This document shows positions 8,871 through 17,884 of a stretch of DNA of 64,000 bases, one piece after another (within the stretch, counting starts at the first letter, position 1; the number at the start of each line of letters is the position of its first letter). The position numbers and the translations under genes were made by a program. The stretch covers positions 1 through 64,000 of the forward strand of contig JAGFZX010000001.1 of NCBI GenBank assembly GCA_017889585.1, given 5' to 3'. The notes under the pieces were generated by a model, which worked only from the letters and a program-made list of their open reading frames with translations, had not been told where the DNA came from and ran no database searches. Source of the DNA: Bacillota bacterium (GTDB lineage Bacteria; Bacillota; Negativicutes; DSM-13327).

Positions 8871-9112
8871 CTTCGATAATAACATAAACTCTATTTAAAA
8901 TTCAAGTATTTTTTGGTAATTTAGTAGCCATAACCCAAATAGGAAAATAAGTTGAAATTAAAGTATTATCAGCATAACAGTTTAACTTGATAACATTAGA
9001 TAAACTTTTTTATGATAATATATTTTTTTGTCCATTCTTAGGAGGGTTTTGTTTTTTTAGGGAGAATAATATATATCATTGCCAGTAACAACTGAGCTAA
9101 AGGAGGATGGGA

Positions 9113-10345
9113 ATGGCTTTAACTGTAAAAAAATTCGGTGGTAGTTCAGTAGCTACAACTGAAAAAATTATGGCAGTAGCGCAAAGAGTGCTACGTGAAA
9201 AAGGACCTGAAGATAAAGTTGTCGTTGTGGTATCTGCCATGGGAGATACTACAGATGATTTGATAACCTTAGCCAAGGATTTAGTCGGACAGCCTTATCA
9301 ATATACTCGTGAAATGGATATGCTATTATCAACAGGCGAGCAGGTAACCATTGCCTTATTGGCAATGACTCTTAATAAATTAGGACATCCAGCAGTATCA
9401 TTAACTGGTTCACAGGCAGGCATTAAAACAAATAATGCCTATACTAAAGGCAAAATTCTTAGTGTAGAACCTGAGCGCGTATTAGGCGAACTAGCTAAAG
9501 GCAATATTGTCGTAGTGGCTGGTTTCCAGGGTGTTAATGGAGATGGGGATATTCTCACATTAGGCCGAGGCGGTTCTGATACTTCAGCTGTAGCTTTAGC
9601 TGGAGCACTACAAGCAGACTCCTGTGAAATTTTCACAGATGTTGATGGTGTATATTCAGCCGATCCTAGGGTAGTTACAGATGCAAGGCGTATGAAGGAA
9701 ATTACGTACACTGAAATGCTGGAAATGGCGCGCCTAGGAGCAGGTGTAATGCAACCACGTTCTGTAGAAATGGGTAAACATTATGGTGTACCTATTCATG
9801 TGCGTTCAACTTTCACCCAGGATTCGGGTACATTTATAAGGGAGGCATATACAGTGGAAGAAAAAGAATTTATTATTAGAGGCGTTACCCATGATACAAA
9901 TGTAGCCAAAATTGCCATCTTAGGTTTACCTGATCACCCAGGTGTTGCCTATAAAATTTTCTCTGCACTAGCAACAGCCAATATTGATGTTGATATGATT
10001 GTACAAAGTATTCGCAATACGGATAAGAATATTATTGATATGGTATTTACTGTTGCCCAGCCTGATTTACCCCAGGCTAAAGAACTAGTAGAAAAACTCG
10101 GCACGGAAATGCAAGTTTTTGGTATATTGGTAGATTATAATGTCGCCAAGGTATCTGTAGTAGGTGCAGGAATGCTTGGCCATCCTGGTATTGCAGCCAA
10201 TATGTTTGGCGCTATGTCTGATGCAGGAGTAAATATTGAAGTCATTAGTACATCTGAAATCAGTATTTCCTGTCTCATTCAAGCAGATAAAGTCAATGAA
10301 GCTGTTAATGCCATTCATACGCGCTTCTTCCCTCGTGAGTCTTAA
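9113..10345 (+). CDS. lysC: Aspartate kinase
   Basis: It phosphorylates aspartate, the first step to lysine, threonine, methionine and diaminopimelate. The kinase domain (about residues 1-245) shows KKFGGSS, GFQGV, TLGRGGSDTSA and the EIFTDVDGVYSADPR segment. Two ACT domains follow (about 265-400, LGLPDHPGVAYKIFSALA and VVGAGMLGHPGIAANMF), so feedback inhibition by end product is expected. The length of about 410 residues is normal for a monofunctional enzyme. AAAGGAGG is six bases before the ATG at 9113; an ATG at 9107 abuts the site and is unlikely. I did not recognise a lysine riboswitch upstream. The symbol is by family; which isozyme it is cannot be told. Confidence 0.92.
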   Translation: MALTVKKFGGSSVATTEKIMAVAQRVLREKGPEDKVVVVVSAMGDTTDDLITLAKDLVGQPYQYTREMDMLLSTGEQVTIALLAMTLNKLGHPAVSLTGSQAGIKTNNAYTKGKILSVEPERVLGELAKGNIVVVAGFQGVNGDGDILTLGRGGSDTSAVALAGALQADSCEIFTDVDGVYSADPRVVTDARRMKEITYTEMLEMARLGAGVMQPRSVEMGKHYGVPIHVRSTFTQDSGTFIREAYTVEEKEFIIRGVTHDTNVAKIAILGLPDHPGVAYKIFSALATANIDVDMIVQSIRNTDKNIIDMVFTVAQPDLPQAKELVEKLGTEMQVFGILVDYNVAKVSVVGAGMLGHPGIAANMFGAMSDAGVNIEVISTSEISISCLIQADKVNEAVNAIHTRFFPRES

Positions 10346-10364
10346 TAATAAATTCTGATTCTGC

Positions 10365-10400
10365 AAAGAAAATGCGCCAGCTATGGCGCATTTTCTTTTT
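10365..10400 (+). terminator. Terminator of lysC
   Basis: AAAATGCGCC-(6)-GGCGCATTTT followed by CTTTTT. The right arm and tail are homologous to the terminator next to the chemoreceptor gene at 15595-15622. Confidence 0.8.
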
Positions 10401-10500
10401 ATACCTTAAACTAAGATATTAGATTTTCTTACTCATAAGACATGCCATGAAATTTTTCAATAGCTAAAATAATCTCCTTGAATGCAGCAGCTTATTCATA
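10386..10500 (-). pseudogene. Decayed 3' end of a methyl-accepting chemotaxis protein gene
   Basis: About 110 bp align with the 3' end of the chemoreceptor gene at 15629, including the terminator side and the final FKV-stop. Read in the chemoreceptor frame it gives AAAFKEIILAIEKFHGMSYE with in-frame stops before, within and after, so it is not coding. It shows that a related receptor gene once stood here, or that this tail was copied. Confidence 0.75.
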
Positions 10501-10548
10501 TTATGGATAATTGGTAATGGATTGAAGTGTATATGTATAATTGGAAAA

Positions 10549-10602
10549 TTAATCAAATATTAACGTAATCATAATAGTAGAATACTATTTATCCAATATA
10601 AT
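10549..10602 (+). promoter_or_regulatory. Pho box and promoter of phoA
   Basis: Half-sites TTAATC (10549), TTAACG (10560) and ATAATA (10571) are spaced exactly 11 bp. A 20-bp gap leads to the -10 hexamer TATAAT (10597-10602). This matches the PhoP-box form known from Bacillus (TTAACA-type repeats with 5-bp spacers). Confidence 0.75.
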
Positions 10603-10635
10603 AAACATGGAAAGCAAACTATAGGAGGGCTAAGT

Positions 10636-12120
10636 GTGAATAAAAAGACAAAATGGTTAAGTGGTTCCTTAGTTATTGTCGTGATGTTTATGGCGTTGGT
10701 CATATCCGCATTGCCAAGGCAGTCAACGGTTAATGCTGGTGTTGACAATGGCTACTATGGTAAGAAAGCAAAATACGTATTTTTCTTCATAGGTGATGGT
10801 ATGGCTATGCCCCAGATTACTTCGACGGAAATTTTCAAAGGCACTCTTACAAGTGATAACCCAATGAACCAGGAAAAATTGAGTTTCACATCATTCCCTA
10901 ATTTAGGAATGCAAACAACACATTCCTCTAATTCATTTATCACAGATTCAGCAGCAGCTGGTACTGCCTTAGCCACTGGCCACAAAACAGATAATGATGT
11001 GGTGGGTGTGGACCCCAGTAAAAAAATTAAATTTAAAACCATGGCAGAAATGGCAAAAGAAAAAGGCTTGAAAATAGGGATTGTCTCGAGTGTATCCTTA
11101 GATCATGCCACTCCTGCAGCCTTTTATGCTCATGAGGGAAGTCGTAATGATCTTTATGAAATCGGAATTGATATGGTAAATAGCGGGTTTGACTATTTCG
11201 CAGGCGGGAGCTTACTTCAGCCTACAGGAAAGAAAAAAGATCAAACCAACATATTAGATATTGCAAAAGAGAAAGGTTACAAGATTGTTAATGAGCCAGA
11301 TGCTATTATGAATTTAACCGAAAAAGATGGCAAGGTCATTGCATTTAGAAACGATCTTGCGGCAGAATCAGCAATGCAGTATGATATCGATCGCCAAGAT
11401 AAAACTTCCTTGGCAGATTACACAAAAAAAGGTATTGAGATACTAGATAATCCTAATGGTTTCTTTATGATGGTAGAGGGCGGTAAAATCGATTGGGCCT
11501 GTCATGCCAATGATGCTGCCACTACAGTACGTGATGTTATGTCTTTTGATAATGCCATTATGGAGGCGCTGAAATTCTATGCTTTACATCCCAATGAAAC
11601 TTTGATTGTTGTTACAGGAGATCACGAAACTGGCGGTATGACAGTAGGGTTTGCAGGTACAAAATATACTACAGCTTTCAGTATGATTGGCAATCAGAAA
11701 CTATCTTTTGAAGAATTTGATAAGTCAATTAAAAACTACCGAGAAACTGTTGGTGCTAATGACGCAAATTTAGAAGATTGGCTACCAGTTCTTGCGCAAA
11801 ATTTTGGCCTTACAGAGTTCAGTGATTTTGAAAAAAACCGTTTACAAGAGTCTCTATCAGCTAGCATGATGGATCCTAAAAAGAGAATCAAAGATGAACA
11901 CTCTTACTTATTATATGGCGGTTATGAGCCTTTTTCTATTACCGTTACTCATATTTTAAATCAGAAAGCTGGAATTGGTTGGACTACCTATGCACATACT
12001 GGTGTTGCATTACCTGTATATGCTCAAGGTGTAGGTGGAGAATTATTTGGAGGATATTATGATAATACCGATGTCGCTAAGAAAGTGATGAGTATAATGG
12101 GGGTCGAGTTTCAGCAATAA
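10636..12120 (+). CDS. phoA: Alkaline phosphatase, exported
   Basis: A 494-residue phosphomonoesterase of the alkaline phosphatase superfamily that releases phosphate from organic esters outside the cytoplasm. An N-terminal signal peptide (hydrophobic about residues 8-28) is followed by GDGM (D54, metal), the catalytic Ser in TDSAAAGTALATG (S105), EGGKIDWACHAND, and GDHETGG with metal ligands. It starts with GTG, six bases after AGGAGGG. Being free-standing behind a Pho box, with its own terminator, it should be induced by phosphate starvation. The nearest characterised relatives are PhoA and the Bacillus PhoA/PhoB enzymes. Confidence 0.92.
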   Translation: MNKKTKWLSGSLVIVVMFMALVISALPRQSTVNAGVDNGYYGKKAKYVFFFIGDGMAMPQITSTEIFKGTLTSDNPMNQEKLSFTSFPNLGMQTTHSSNSFITDSAAAGTALATGHKTDNDVVGVDPSKKIKFKTMAEMAKEKGLKIGIVSSVSLDHATPAAFYAHEGSRNDLYEIGIDMVNSGFDYFAGGSLLQPTGKKKDQTNILDIAKEKGYKIVNEPDAIMNLTEKDGKVIAFRNDLAAESAMQYDIDRQDKTSLADYTKKGIEILDNPNGFFMMVEGGKIDWACHANDAATTVRDVMSFDNAIMEALKFYALHPNETLIVVTGDHETGGMTVGFAGTKYTTAFSMIGNQKLSFEEFDKSIKNYRETVGANDANLEDWLPVLAQNFGLTEFSDFEKNRLQESLSASMMDPKKRIKDEHSYLLYGGYEPFSITVTHILNQKAGIGWTTYAHTGVALPVYAQGVGGELFGGYYDNTDVAKKVMSIMGVEFQQ

Positions 12121-12149
12121 TCATCTGCTGATATCAATAGATGATATGG

Positions 12150-12180
12150 TAGAGGGAGAGTTTACTCTCCCTCTATTATT
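12150..12180 (+). terminator. Terminator of phoA
   Basis: TAGAGGGAGAG-(3)-CTCTCCCTCTA followed by TTATT. Confidence 0.85.
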
Positions 12181-12215
12181 CTAGGTAAAGAGGTTTTTAG
12201 AAAGGAATGAATGAT

Positions 12216-13331
12216 ATGCTGCATCGCCTTAAAGCTGATAAAATTTTTGTTTTAGTCATCACAATCCTTTGTATTATTTTATATTTTATTCCTACAGATT
12301 TTCCTAATCAAGGGGACGACTATGAGCGCAGTAGAGGAAAGGTATTGGCTGTAGATAACCAGAATGTTCATCAACGAGGTGTAGTCAAAACCGGTATACA
12401 GAGTGTTTCTTTAGAAATCATGGACGGGGTCTACAAAGGGCAAAGGGTGGAAACTTCCAATACTTTACTTGGAAAGCTGGAAATGGATAAGATATTTCAA
12501 ACAGGAGATGTCGCTTTGCTCGTTTTTAAAGGGAATCATGATAAGATTCAAGAAGCTAATATTATTGATCATTATCGACTGGATATAGAAGGTTTGCTAT
12601 TTGCCTTATTTGCACTAGTTTTATTTTGGTATGCCAGGTGGACGGGAGTCAAAGCCTTATTATCTTTTGTATTTACCATTCTAGTTCTTTGGAAAGTGTT
12701 ATGGCCATTGCTACTAAAAGGATGGGATCCTATTATTATTTCCCAATTAATAGTATGCTCTATTGTTGGTTGCGTCACCTTTCTGATTGCAGGATGTAAT
12801 CGCAAAGGGTTAGTGGCTTTTTTAGGAACAGTTAGCGGCATGATTGCGGCTTGCCTATTAGGTATTATTTTTGGTGGTTTGTTAAAAATCCATGGTGCAG
12901 TAGTGCCTTTTTCTGAAACTCTACTTCACGTAGGTTTTAGCACTCTTGATTTGACAAAAGTATTTTTAGCAGGTATATTTTTGGCTTCTTCAGGGGCAAT
13001 GATGGATGTGGCTATGGATATCTCTGTATCAGTAGCAGAAATCGTAGAGAAAAAACCAAGTATTAGTCGAAAAGAAGTAATAGCATCTGGTCTGACTGTT
13101 GGCAGGGCTGTTGTGGGCACCATGACGACAACCCTACTGTTGGCATACTCAGGTTCTTTTACGGCCCTGATGATGGTATTCATTGCACAAGGAACATCTG
13201 TTGTTAATATCTTAAACCTAACTTACATTGCGGCAGAGATATTACACACGATTGTCGGTAGTTTTGGCGTGGTGCTTGTAGCTCCATTTACTGCCTTATT
13301 AGCTGGTTGGTTATTGGTTCCCCAAAAATAA
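12216..13331 (+). CDS. YibE/F-like membrane protein
   Basis: A roughly 371-residue protein of the YibE/F family. One N-terminal membrane segment (about residues 10-27) is followed by an extracytoplasmic beta-rich domain (about 35-125), then six to seven membrane helices. The conserved GIFLASSGAMMDVAMDIS segment is present near residue 260. The family's function is not established; transport has been suggested. The track ATG at 12207 abuts AAAGGA, so the ATG at 12216, nine bases after it, is preferred. It follows phoA behind a terminator, so co-regulation with phoA is not implied. Confidence 0.8.
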   Translation: MLHRLKADKIFVLVITILCIILYFIPTDFPNQGDDYERSRGKVLAVDNQNVHQRGVVKTGIQSVSLEIMDGVYKGQRVETSNTLLGKLEMDKIFQTGDVALLVFKGNHDKIQEANIIDHYRLDIEGLLFALFALVLFWYARWTGVKALLSFVFTILVLWKVLWPLLLKGWDPIIISQLIVCSIVGCVTFLIAGCNRKGLVAFLGTVSGMIAACLLGIIFGGLLKIHGAVVPFSETLLHVGFSTLDLTKVFLAGIFLASSGAMMDVAMDISVSVAEIVEKKPSISRKEVIASGLTVGRAVVGTMTTTLLLAYSGSFTALMMVFIAQGTSVVNILNLTYIAAEILHTIVGSFGVVLVAPFTALLAGWLLVPQK

Positions 13332-13371
13332 CAACTTAGTGTACAGCTGTAGTATTTTTTTATATAAAACA

Positions 13372-13402
13372 GGATTATGCCTATCTATTTAGGCATAATC
13401 CC
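13372..13402. terminator. Hairpin between convergent genes
   Basis: GGATTATGCCTA-(6)-TAGGCATAATCC, with an AT-rich flank on the minus-strand side. It probably ends the YibE/F and/or phospholipase C transcripts. Confidence 0.65.
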
Positions 13403-13456
13403 GTTTCCACTCACCTTATAAAACTACTGTCTATAATACCATATCCAATAAAATAC

Positions 13457-14179
13457 TTAAGCATCCGATAATAGCTGTAACGATGATACACCAATAATCT
13501 TCTTTACCCTAGCGAAAAAATAGCAAAAAAGATTAACAGTACTTTGATTTGCTAATGGCAATAATACCTCTGTTGCTTTTTTATATTGCTCCACGCTAGC
13601 TTCTGCACTTACATAACTATATAAATCTAAGGCAGTCGATGCATTCTCAAATAAGATTGCAACTGGATTAGAAAAACCAATCTCACCTTTTTGCGAAAAA
13701 GAAAGATCTTGCAAGTTTTTCTCAACCCATACTTCATATTTTTTATGTCCATCAAATAATTGACACTTTGCATGATGGGGAACGCACATGTCTTGTACTA
13801 GATGAGCGGCGGCACCTAAATAAAATATAGCCTCTCTCATATACCCCAGTCTTACATATTTTATTGCTGTATTAATACACTGTAAATAATCCAAAGCGGC
13901 ATTTGAAAAATGCCAAAAACCACGCCGCGTTTTAGGATGTAAAAAATGATGGATATTTTTCCAATTTAAATCAGCCCAAACTACACCATCTTGCAGTTGT
14001 TCATAATATGCACCAATCAGCATAACCTCGTGAATAAAGCCATTTTCTCGTAAAATAGCTAATGCTTGATCATTGCAATATTGATGAGTAATACAGTAGG
14101 AACGATCAATTAATTGCAGTGCAGGATCATCACTAAAGGTAATGGTTTTCAAGCTAGCAGCAACTACATCTTTTAGCAT
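13457..14179 (-). CDS. Zinc-dependent phospholipase C-like protein (copy 1)
   Basis: A 240-residue protein with the metal-ligand pattern of the Bacillus/Clostridium zinc phospholipases C: H32 (THQYCNDQA), D70 (VWADLNW), H77/H78, H126 and D130 (AAAHLVQDMCVPHH), H135/H136, and H145 with E149 (GHKKYE). The secreted enzymes begin with a ligand Trp after signal cleavage; here there is no signal peptide and no such Trp, so it may act on the cytoplasmic face. Its ATG overlaps the stop of the glycosyltransferase gene (TAATG), so the two are translationally coupled. The inferred role is to cleave phospholipid to diacylglycerol for that enzyme. A paralogue with the same neighbour is at 37539. Confidence 0.82.
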   Translation of the reverse strand: MLKDVVAASLKTITFSDDPALQLIDRSYCITHQYCNDQALAILRENGFIHEVMLIGAYYEQLQDGVVWADLNWKNIHHFLHPKTRRGFWHFSNAALDYLQCINTAIKYVRLGYMREAIFYLGAAAHLVQDMCVPHHAKCQLFDGHKKYEVWVEKNLQDLSFSQKGEIGFSNPVAILFENASTALDLYSYVSAEASVEQYKKATEVLLPLANQSTVNLFCYFFARVKKIIGVSSLQLLSDA

Positions 14180-15360
14180 TATCTAGCACCTGCTTTCTTC
14201 CAATATTCTGGATTAGGCACAGTTCTCTTTATACTATTCTCAGCAAAAGTATTTAGTTTTTCTGCTATCCGAATACCAGCATTTTGGGGACTAACTTCAG
14301 CACATTTTTTCTGCATTCTTCTTAACATCTCGGGTTTATCAAATACAATCTTTGCAATTTTTGATATAATATCGCCTTCGTCCTTAATCCAAAGTCCAGA
14401 GCCTTGTTGGTGAAGATAGTTAGCATTTTCCTCTTCCTGTCCAGGTAATGGGTTGAGTAAAATCATCGGAAGGTTGACGGCTAAGGCTTCACTACAGGTA
14501 AGTCCACCCGGCTTAGTAATTAATAAATCAGCCTCTTTCATCAATGACGCAATATGAGTTGAAAAGGATAATACCGTAATTTTATTGCGTAATGATTTTG
14601 TCAGGAACATTAATTGCTGTTGTAATTCTTCATTTTTTCCTGTCACAACTGTCACTTCCACAGCACTCGGTAGTTCCTCCAGTTTACATAAAGTTTTCTC
14701 CATCCGTCCAAAACCTAATCCCCCACCCATGACCAATAGCTTGGGAACTTTATTCATGACTACTCTTTCAGATGGCTTAAATTGACTGCCAACAGGAATA
14801 CCACTGACCGTAACCCCACCAGAAGAAATCCCATATTCCAGCAACTCCTTTGCCATCACTTCATTAGCAATAAAATAATGATCAACCCCGCCTGCAACCC
14901 ACCAAGGATGTACTGCAAAATCTGTAATCACTCCAGACAATGCATAGCTCAGCCTTTTCTTATCACGTAATGATGAGGCTGCTCCTAACGGAAACGGATG
15001 TGTGCATACCACTGCATGAGGACGATAACGTGTAATAAGACTCGCCATATTTTTTTGATTAGCGGCATTAATAAAATCAAGTATTTTGCGAGTTTGCTGA
15101 TTTTCAGTAATTTTATATAGTTCCTTGTATACATTCGGTGCAATCTTAAGCATTCCATAATAAGATGTTTTCATTACATTCATTAGTTCTATTTGTAAAC
15201 GATTTAATTTGGGATATCGGAATTGACCAACCTGTAGAAAATCAACTACTTCTACCGAGCAAGAATTATTAGCCCTTAATTCTTCATATAACGCAGTCGC
15301 GGCCTGCATATGCCCATTTCCTATTGATGCTGAGACAATGAGAATCTTCTTTGATTTCAT
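14179..15360 (-). CDS. MGDG-synthase-like diacylglycerol glycosyltransferase (copy 1)
   Basis: A 393-residue GT28-type enzyme. The N-terminal lipid-acceptor domain opens with SASIGNGHMQAA, the glycine-histidine loop of MGDG synthases and UgtP. The C-terminal nucleotide-sugar domain carries VMGGGLGFGRME and KPGGLTCSEALA. The family moves a hexose from a UDP-sugar to diacylglycerol at the inner face of the cytoplasmic membrane. GAGAGG lies seven bases before the ATG at 15360; the longer upstream reading has no ribosome site. It is the first gene of a two-gene unit with the phospholipase C-like gene, behind a Pho box, which argues for phosphate-free glycolipid production under phosphate stress. 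The sugar and product are not known. Confidence 0.85.
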   Translation of the reverse strand: MKSKKILIVSASIGNGHMQAATALYEELRANNSCSVEVVDFLQVGQFRYPKLNRLQIELMNVMKTSYYGMLKIAPNVYKELYKITENQQTRKILDFINAANQKNMASLITRYRPHAVVCTHPFPLGAASSLRDKKRLSYALSGVITDFAVHPWWVAGGVDHYFIANEVMAKELLEYGISSGGVTVSGIPVGSQFKPSERVVMNKVPKLLVMGGGLGFGRMEKTLCKLEELPSAVEVTVVTGKNEELQQQLMFLTKSLRNKITVLSFSTHIASLMKEADLLITKPGGLTCSEALAVNLPMILLNPLPGQEEENANYLHQQGSGLWIKDEGDIISKIAKIVFDKPEMLRRMQKKCAEVSPQNAGIRIAEKLNTFAENSIKRTVPNPEYWKKAGAR

Positions 15361-15417
15361 AATCACACCTCTCATTATATATATCATCAACCGAATAGTC
15401 CTCACGCTTATATATTG

Positions 15418-15471
15418 ACAATACCATAATTGTTACAACAATAAATTATGCTTATATTAATTTTTAGTTAA
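15418..15471 (-). promoter_or_regulatory. Pho box and promoter of the first glycosyltransferase-PLC pair
   Basis: On the minus strand, TTAACT (15471-15466), TTAATA (15460-15455) and ATAATT (15449-15444) are spaced 11 bp. A 20-bp gap leads to -10 TATTGT (15423-15418). The whole layout matches the promoter of the chemoreceptor gene at 25137-25190. Confidence 0.75.
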
Positions 15472-15472
15472 T

Positions 15473-15555
15473 ATAAAGAAAACTTGGCTTACGCCAAGCC
15501 TTAGTTGCCCTTACTTGGAATCGAGAAAGTGTATACTTTCTGATTCCGTAGCAAA
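15473..15555. repeat. Dispersed repeat family A, copy 1
   Basis: An about 80-bp unit holding two hairpins: CTTGGCTTACGCCAAG and GGAATC..AGAAAGT/ACTTTCTGATTCC. Further copies are at 46542 and 54113, and a partial one at 48939. It lies between the Pho box and the chemoreceptor terminator. Confidence 0.75.
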
Positions 15556-15594
15556 ATAGAGTATCCACTCATTTATAAGTATCTATACAAAGTT

Positions 15595-15622
15595 AAAAAA
15601 AATGCGCCCGCTGTCGCGCATT
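15595..15622 (-). terminator. Terminator of the first chemoreceptor gene
   Basis: AATGCGC-(8)-GCGCATT followed on the minus strand by a run of eight T. Confidence 0.8.
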
Positions 15623-15628
15623 TTCTTT

Positions 15629-17752
15629 TTATACCTTAAACTGAGATACTAGATTTTCTAGCTCATAAGACATTCCATGGAGTTTTTCAATAGAAAAAGT
15701 AATTTCCTGAGATGCAGCTGCCTGTTCCTCACATACTGCGGCAATTTCATGTGCACTGCTTGTATTACGAGATGCTAACATGCTAATGCTCGACACGGCT
15801 TCCATAGCTTCTCTACATAAGGCCACTTGACTTTCCGTTTCTAAGGTAATTCTATGAGCCTGTAACTGAACATGACGTACAGCTTCCACAATTTTTTCAA
15901 AAGCAACACCACTGGTTTGCGCCATTTCCAATCCCTGTTCTACATGTTCAACACTTTGCTGCATCGCGGTAACGCTACCACTGGTTTGCGTTTGAATCCT
16001 AGTAATGAGTACTGAGATGTCTTTAGCAGCGCGAGCCGACTGCTCGGCTAGCTTCCTCACTTCATCGGCCACTACAGCAAAGCCCCGCCCTGCATCCCCA
16101 GCCCGAGCGGCTTCAATGGCCGCATTTAAGGCTAAAAGATTAGTCTGACTAGCAATTTGGCCAATCATACCAGTAATTGCCCCAATTTCTCTCGTGCTTT
16201 CCCCTAATAAGTCAACAGTCTTGGCGGTACCATTAACAAGTCCTTTTATATTCTCCATCTTAGTCACTGTATCATTAATGACCCCTTGCCCCTGTACAGC
16301 TGCGGATGAACACTCATCACTCGAAACGGCTACCTGCTGAGTACTATCTGAAACAGTAACTGTAATATCAACAAGTCTTTGCAACAGTTCTTCTGTTCTT
16401 TTTGTATCTTTTCCCTGCTCAGCGATCTGCCTAGCAATCCCTTCTACAGACTGTGATACCTGAATACTACCCACCCGTGACTGTTCGGAAGTGGCGGCAA
16501 CACTATTGGTTGATTCTAAAACAAGAGCCGATGACTGTTTTACTGACTGAACAATCCCCTGCAAGCTAACTGTCATACTATTGAAAGCCTTGGCCAAATA
16601 GCTTAATTCATCATGCTTGTATTTCATCATGATATGGGTTAAATCTCCCTGAGCGACAATTTCTACACCTGCAGCTAATTCTTTCAAAGGTGCCAATGCT
16701 TTCCTAGTAAGAAATAAACCAATAACGATAAATAGTATAATCATAAATAACGTGACCATCGTGCTATTCTCCACCATATCATAAGCTGATTGTAGGGCTA
16801 CTTGCTTGGGATAGGCAGATATAGCAATCCAATCGGTATTTGCAATAGAACGGTAAGATATAAAGTACTCCTGTCCACGAATCTCGCCTAGGGTGGTGCC
16901 TGTCTGTTTTTCCGCAGCCTCATTATAATACCCATCACTTAATTGTTTCGACTCAGCAACTGCTGCTGAATTCCCTGGATAGAATATAGGTACCCTCTTC
17001 TTATTGATGATTGTAATTGAATATCCTGGGTTCTGGGATAATATCTGCTCAACAACACCATTCACATTCTGTAATGATATATTGGCTCCCAAAACGCCTT
17101 TTACTTTATTATCTGCTCCTAAAATAGGCGCTGAAGCAATAATGGTCATTTGATTCGTAACTTTACTATGTATGGGATCGGAAAATTGAATATAACCTTG
17201 TAATGCTTGTTTGAAGTAATCTCGATCAGCAATATTCACTAGAGCAGCACTATCAGTCCGAAAAATTTGATTACCATCAGCCAAGGCAACAAACAGAGCA
17301 TCATTACTGCCATAGTAAGGTTTGATCTGGGCAAGATATCTTGCTATAGTATCTTTTTGCATCTCACGTATGCCACTATCAGCACTTGCAACCATCAAAA
17401 AGTTTTTCTTTGATAAAATATTAGACTGAATATCACTGGCAATTCGATCAGCAACTTTATTATTTTTTTCAACTGCCGCCTGGGTGAGACTCTCCATTGT
17501 CTGTATAGTAAAATACCAACTAATTATACTGAGTGGAATAATACATGTTAGAATTATTAATATGGTAGCTTGAGTAGCAAGAGACGACCAAGAAAATCTA
17601 GCAATGATCTGACGAAAAGTTTCTGCCTTTAGTAATTTGAATTTAAAGGATAGTTGAATAATTTTCTTCATTCTCAGCGCTATAACCCTTGTCTTGAATA
17701 ATTCAAAATGCGAAGGTAGTTGTTTTATCCGCTTCATGATTTGCTTAAACAT
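15629..17752 (-). CDS. Methyl-accepting chemotaxis protein, dCache sensor (1)
   Basis: A transmembrane chemoreceptor of about 707 residues. After a basic cytoplasmic leader come one membrane helix, an extracytoplasmic double-Cache-like domain (about 220 residues, with [11 protein letters not shown]), a second helix, a HAMP domain and the signalling helices. The hairpin tip reads [22 protein letters not shown], as expected for CheA/CheW binding. The start is uncertain: the ATG at 17752 has GGAGGG about 14 bases upstream, while an in-frame TTG at 17803 has no better site. It lies downstream of pstS and its terminator, and upstream of the lipid pair. The ligand is unknown. Confidence 0.85.
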   Translation of the reverse strand: MFKQIMKRIKQLPSHFELFKTRVIALRMKKIIQLSFKFKLLKAETFRQIIARFSWSSLATQATILIILTCIIPLSIISWYFTIQTMESLTQAAVEKNNKVADRIASDIQSNILSKKNFLMVASADSGIREMQKDTIARYLAQIKPYYGSNDALFVALADGNQIFRTDSAALVNIADRDYFKQALQGYIQFSDPIHSKVTNQMTIIASAPILGADNKVKGVLGANISLQNVNGVVEQILSQNPGYSITIINKKRVPIFYPGNSAAVAESKQLSDGYYNEAAEKQTGTTLGEIRGQEYFISYRSIANTDWIAISAYPKQVALQSAYDMVENSTMVTLFMIILFIVIGLFLTRKALAPLKELAAGVEIVAQGDLTHIMMKYKHDELSYLAKAFNSMTVSLQGIVQSVKQSSALVLESTNSVAATSEQSRVGSIQVSQSVEGIARQIAEQGKDTKRTEELLQRLVDITVTVSDSTQQVAVSSDECSSAAVQGQGVINDTVTKMENIKGLVNGTAKTVDLLGESTREIGAITGMIGQIASQTNLLALNAAIEAARAGDAGRGFAVVADEVRKLAEQSARAAKDISVLITRIQTQTSGSVTAMQQSVEHVEQGLEMAQTSGVAFEKIVEAVRHVQLQAHRITLETESQVALCREAMEAVSSISMLASRNTSSAHEIAAVCEEQAAASQEITFSIEKLHGMSYELENLVSQFKV

Positions 17753-17820
17753 ATGTCGAACGTTCGCCCTCCATCCATAATAAATATTAAATGACCAGGC
17801 CAATCATAGGTAGGTGGTCT

Positions 17821-17861
17821 AAAAATAAAAGGTCATGATGTTAACATGACCTTTTATTTTT
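17821..17861 (-). terminator. Terminator of pstS
   Basis: AAAATAAAAGGTCATG pairs with CATGACCTTTTATTTT around a 7-nt loop, with T-rich sequence on the minus strand side. Confidence 0.85.
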
Positions 17862-17884
17862 AACCCTATTAAATTCGGCTAAAA

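Noticed and set aside
8791-9112. Lysine riboswitch before aspartate kinase
   Set aside because: None of the conserved lysine-riboswitch blocks could be found; only a bulged inverted repeat and AT-rich sequence are present.
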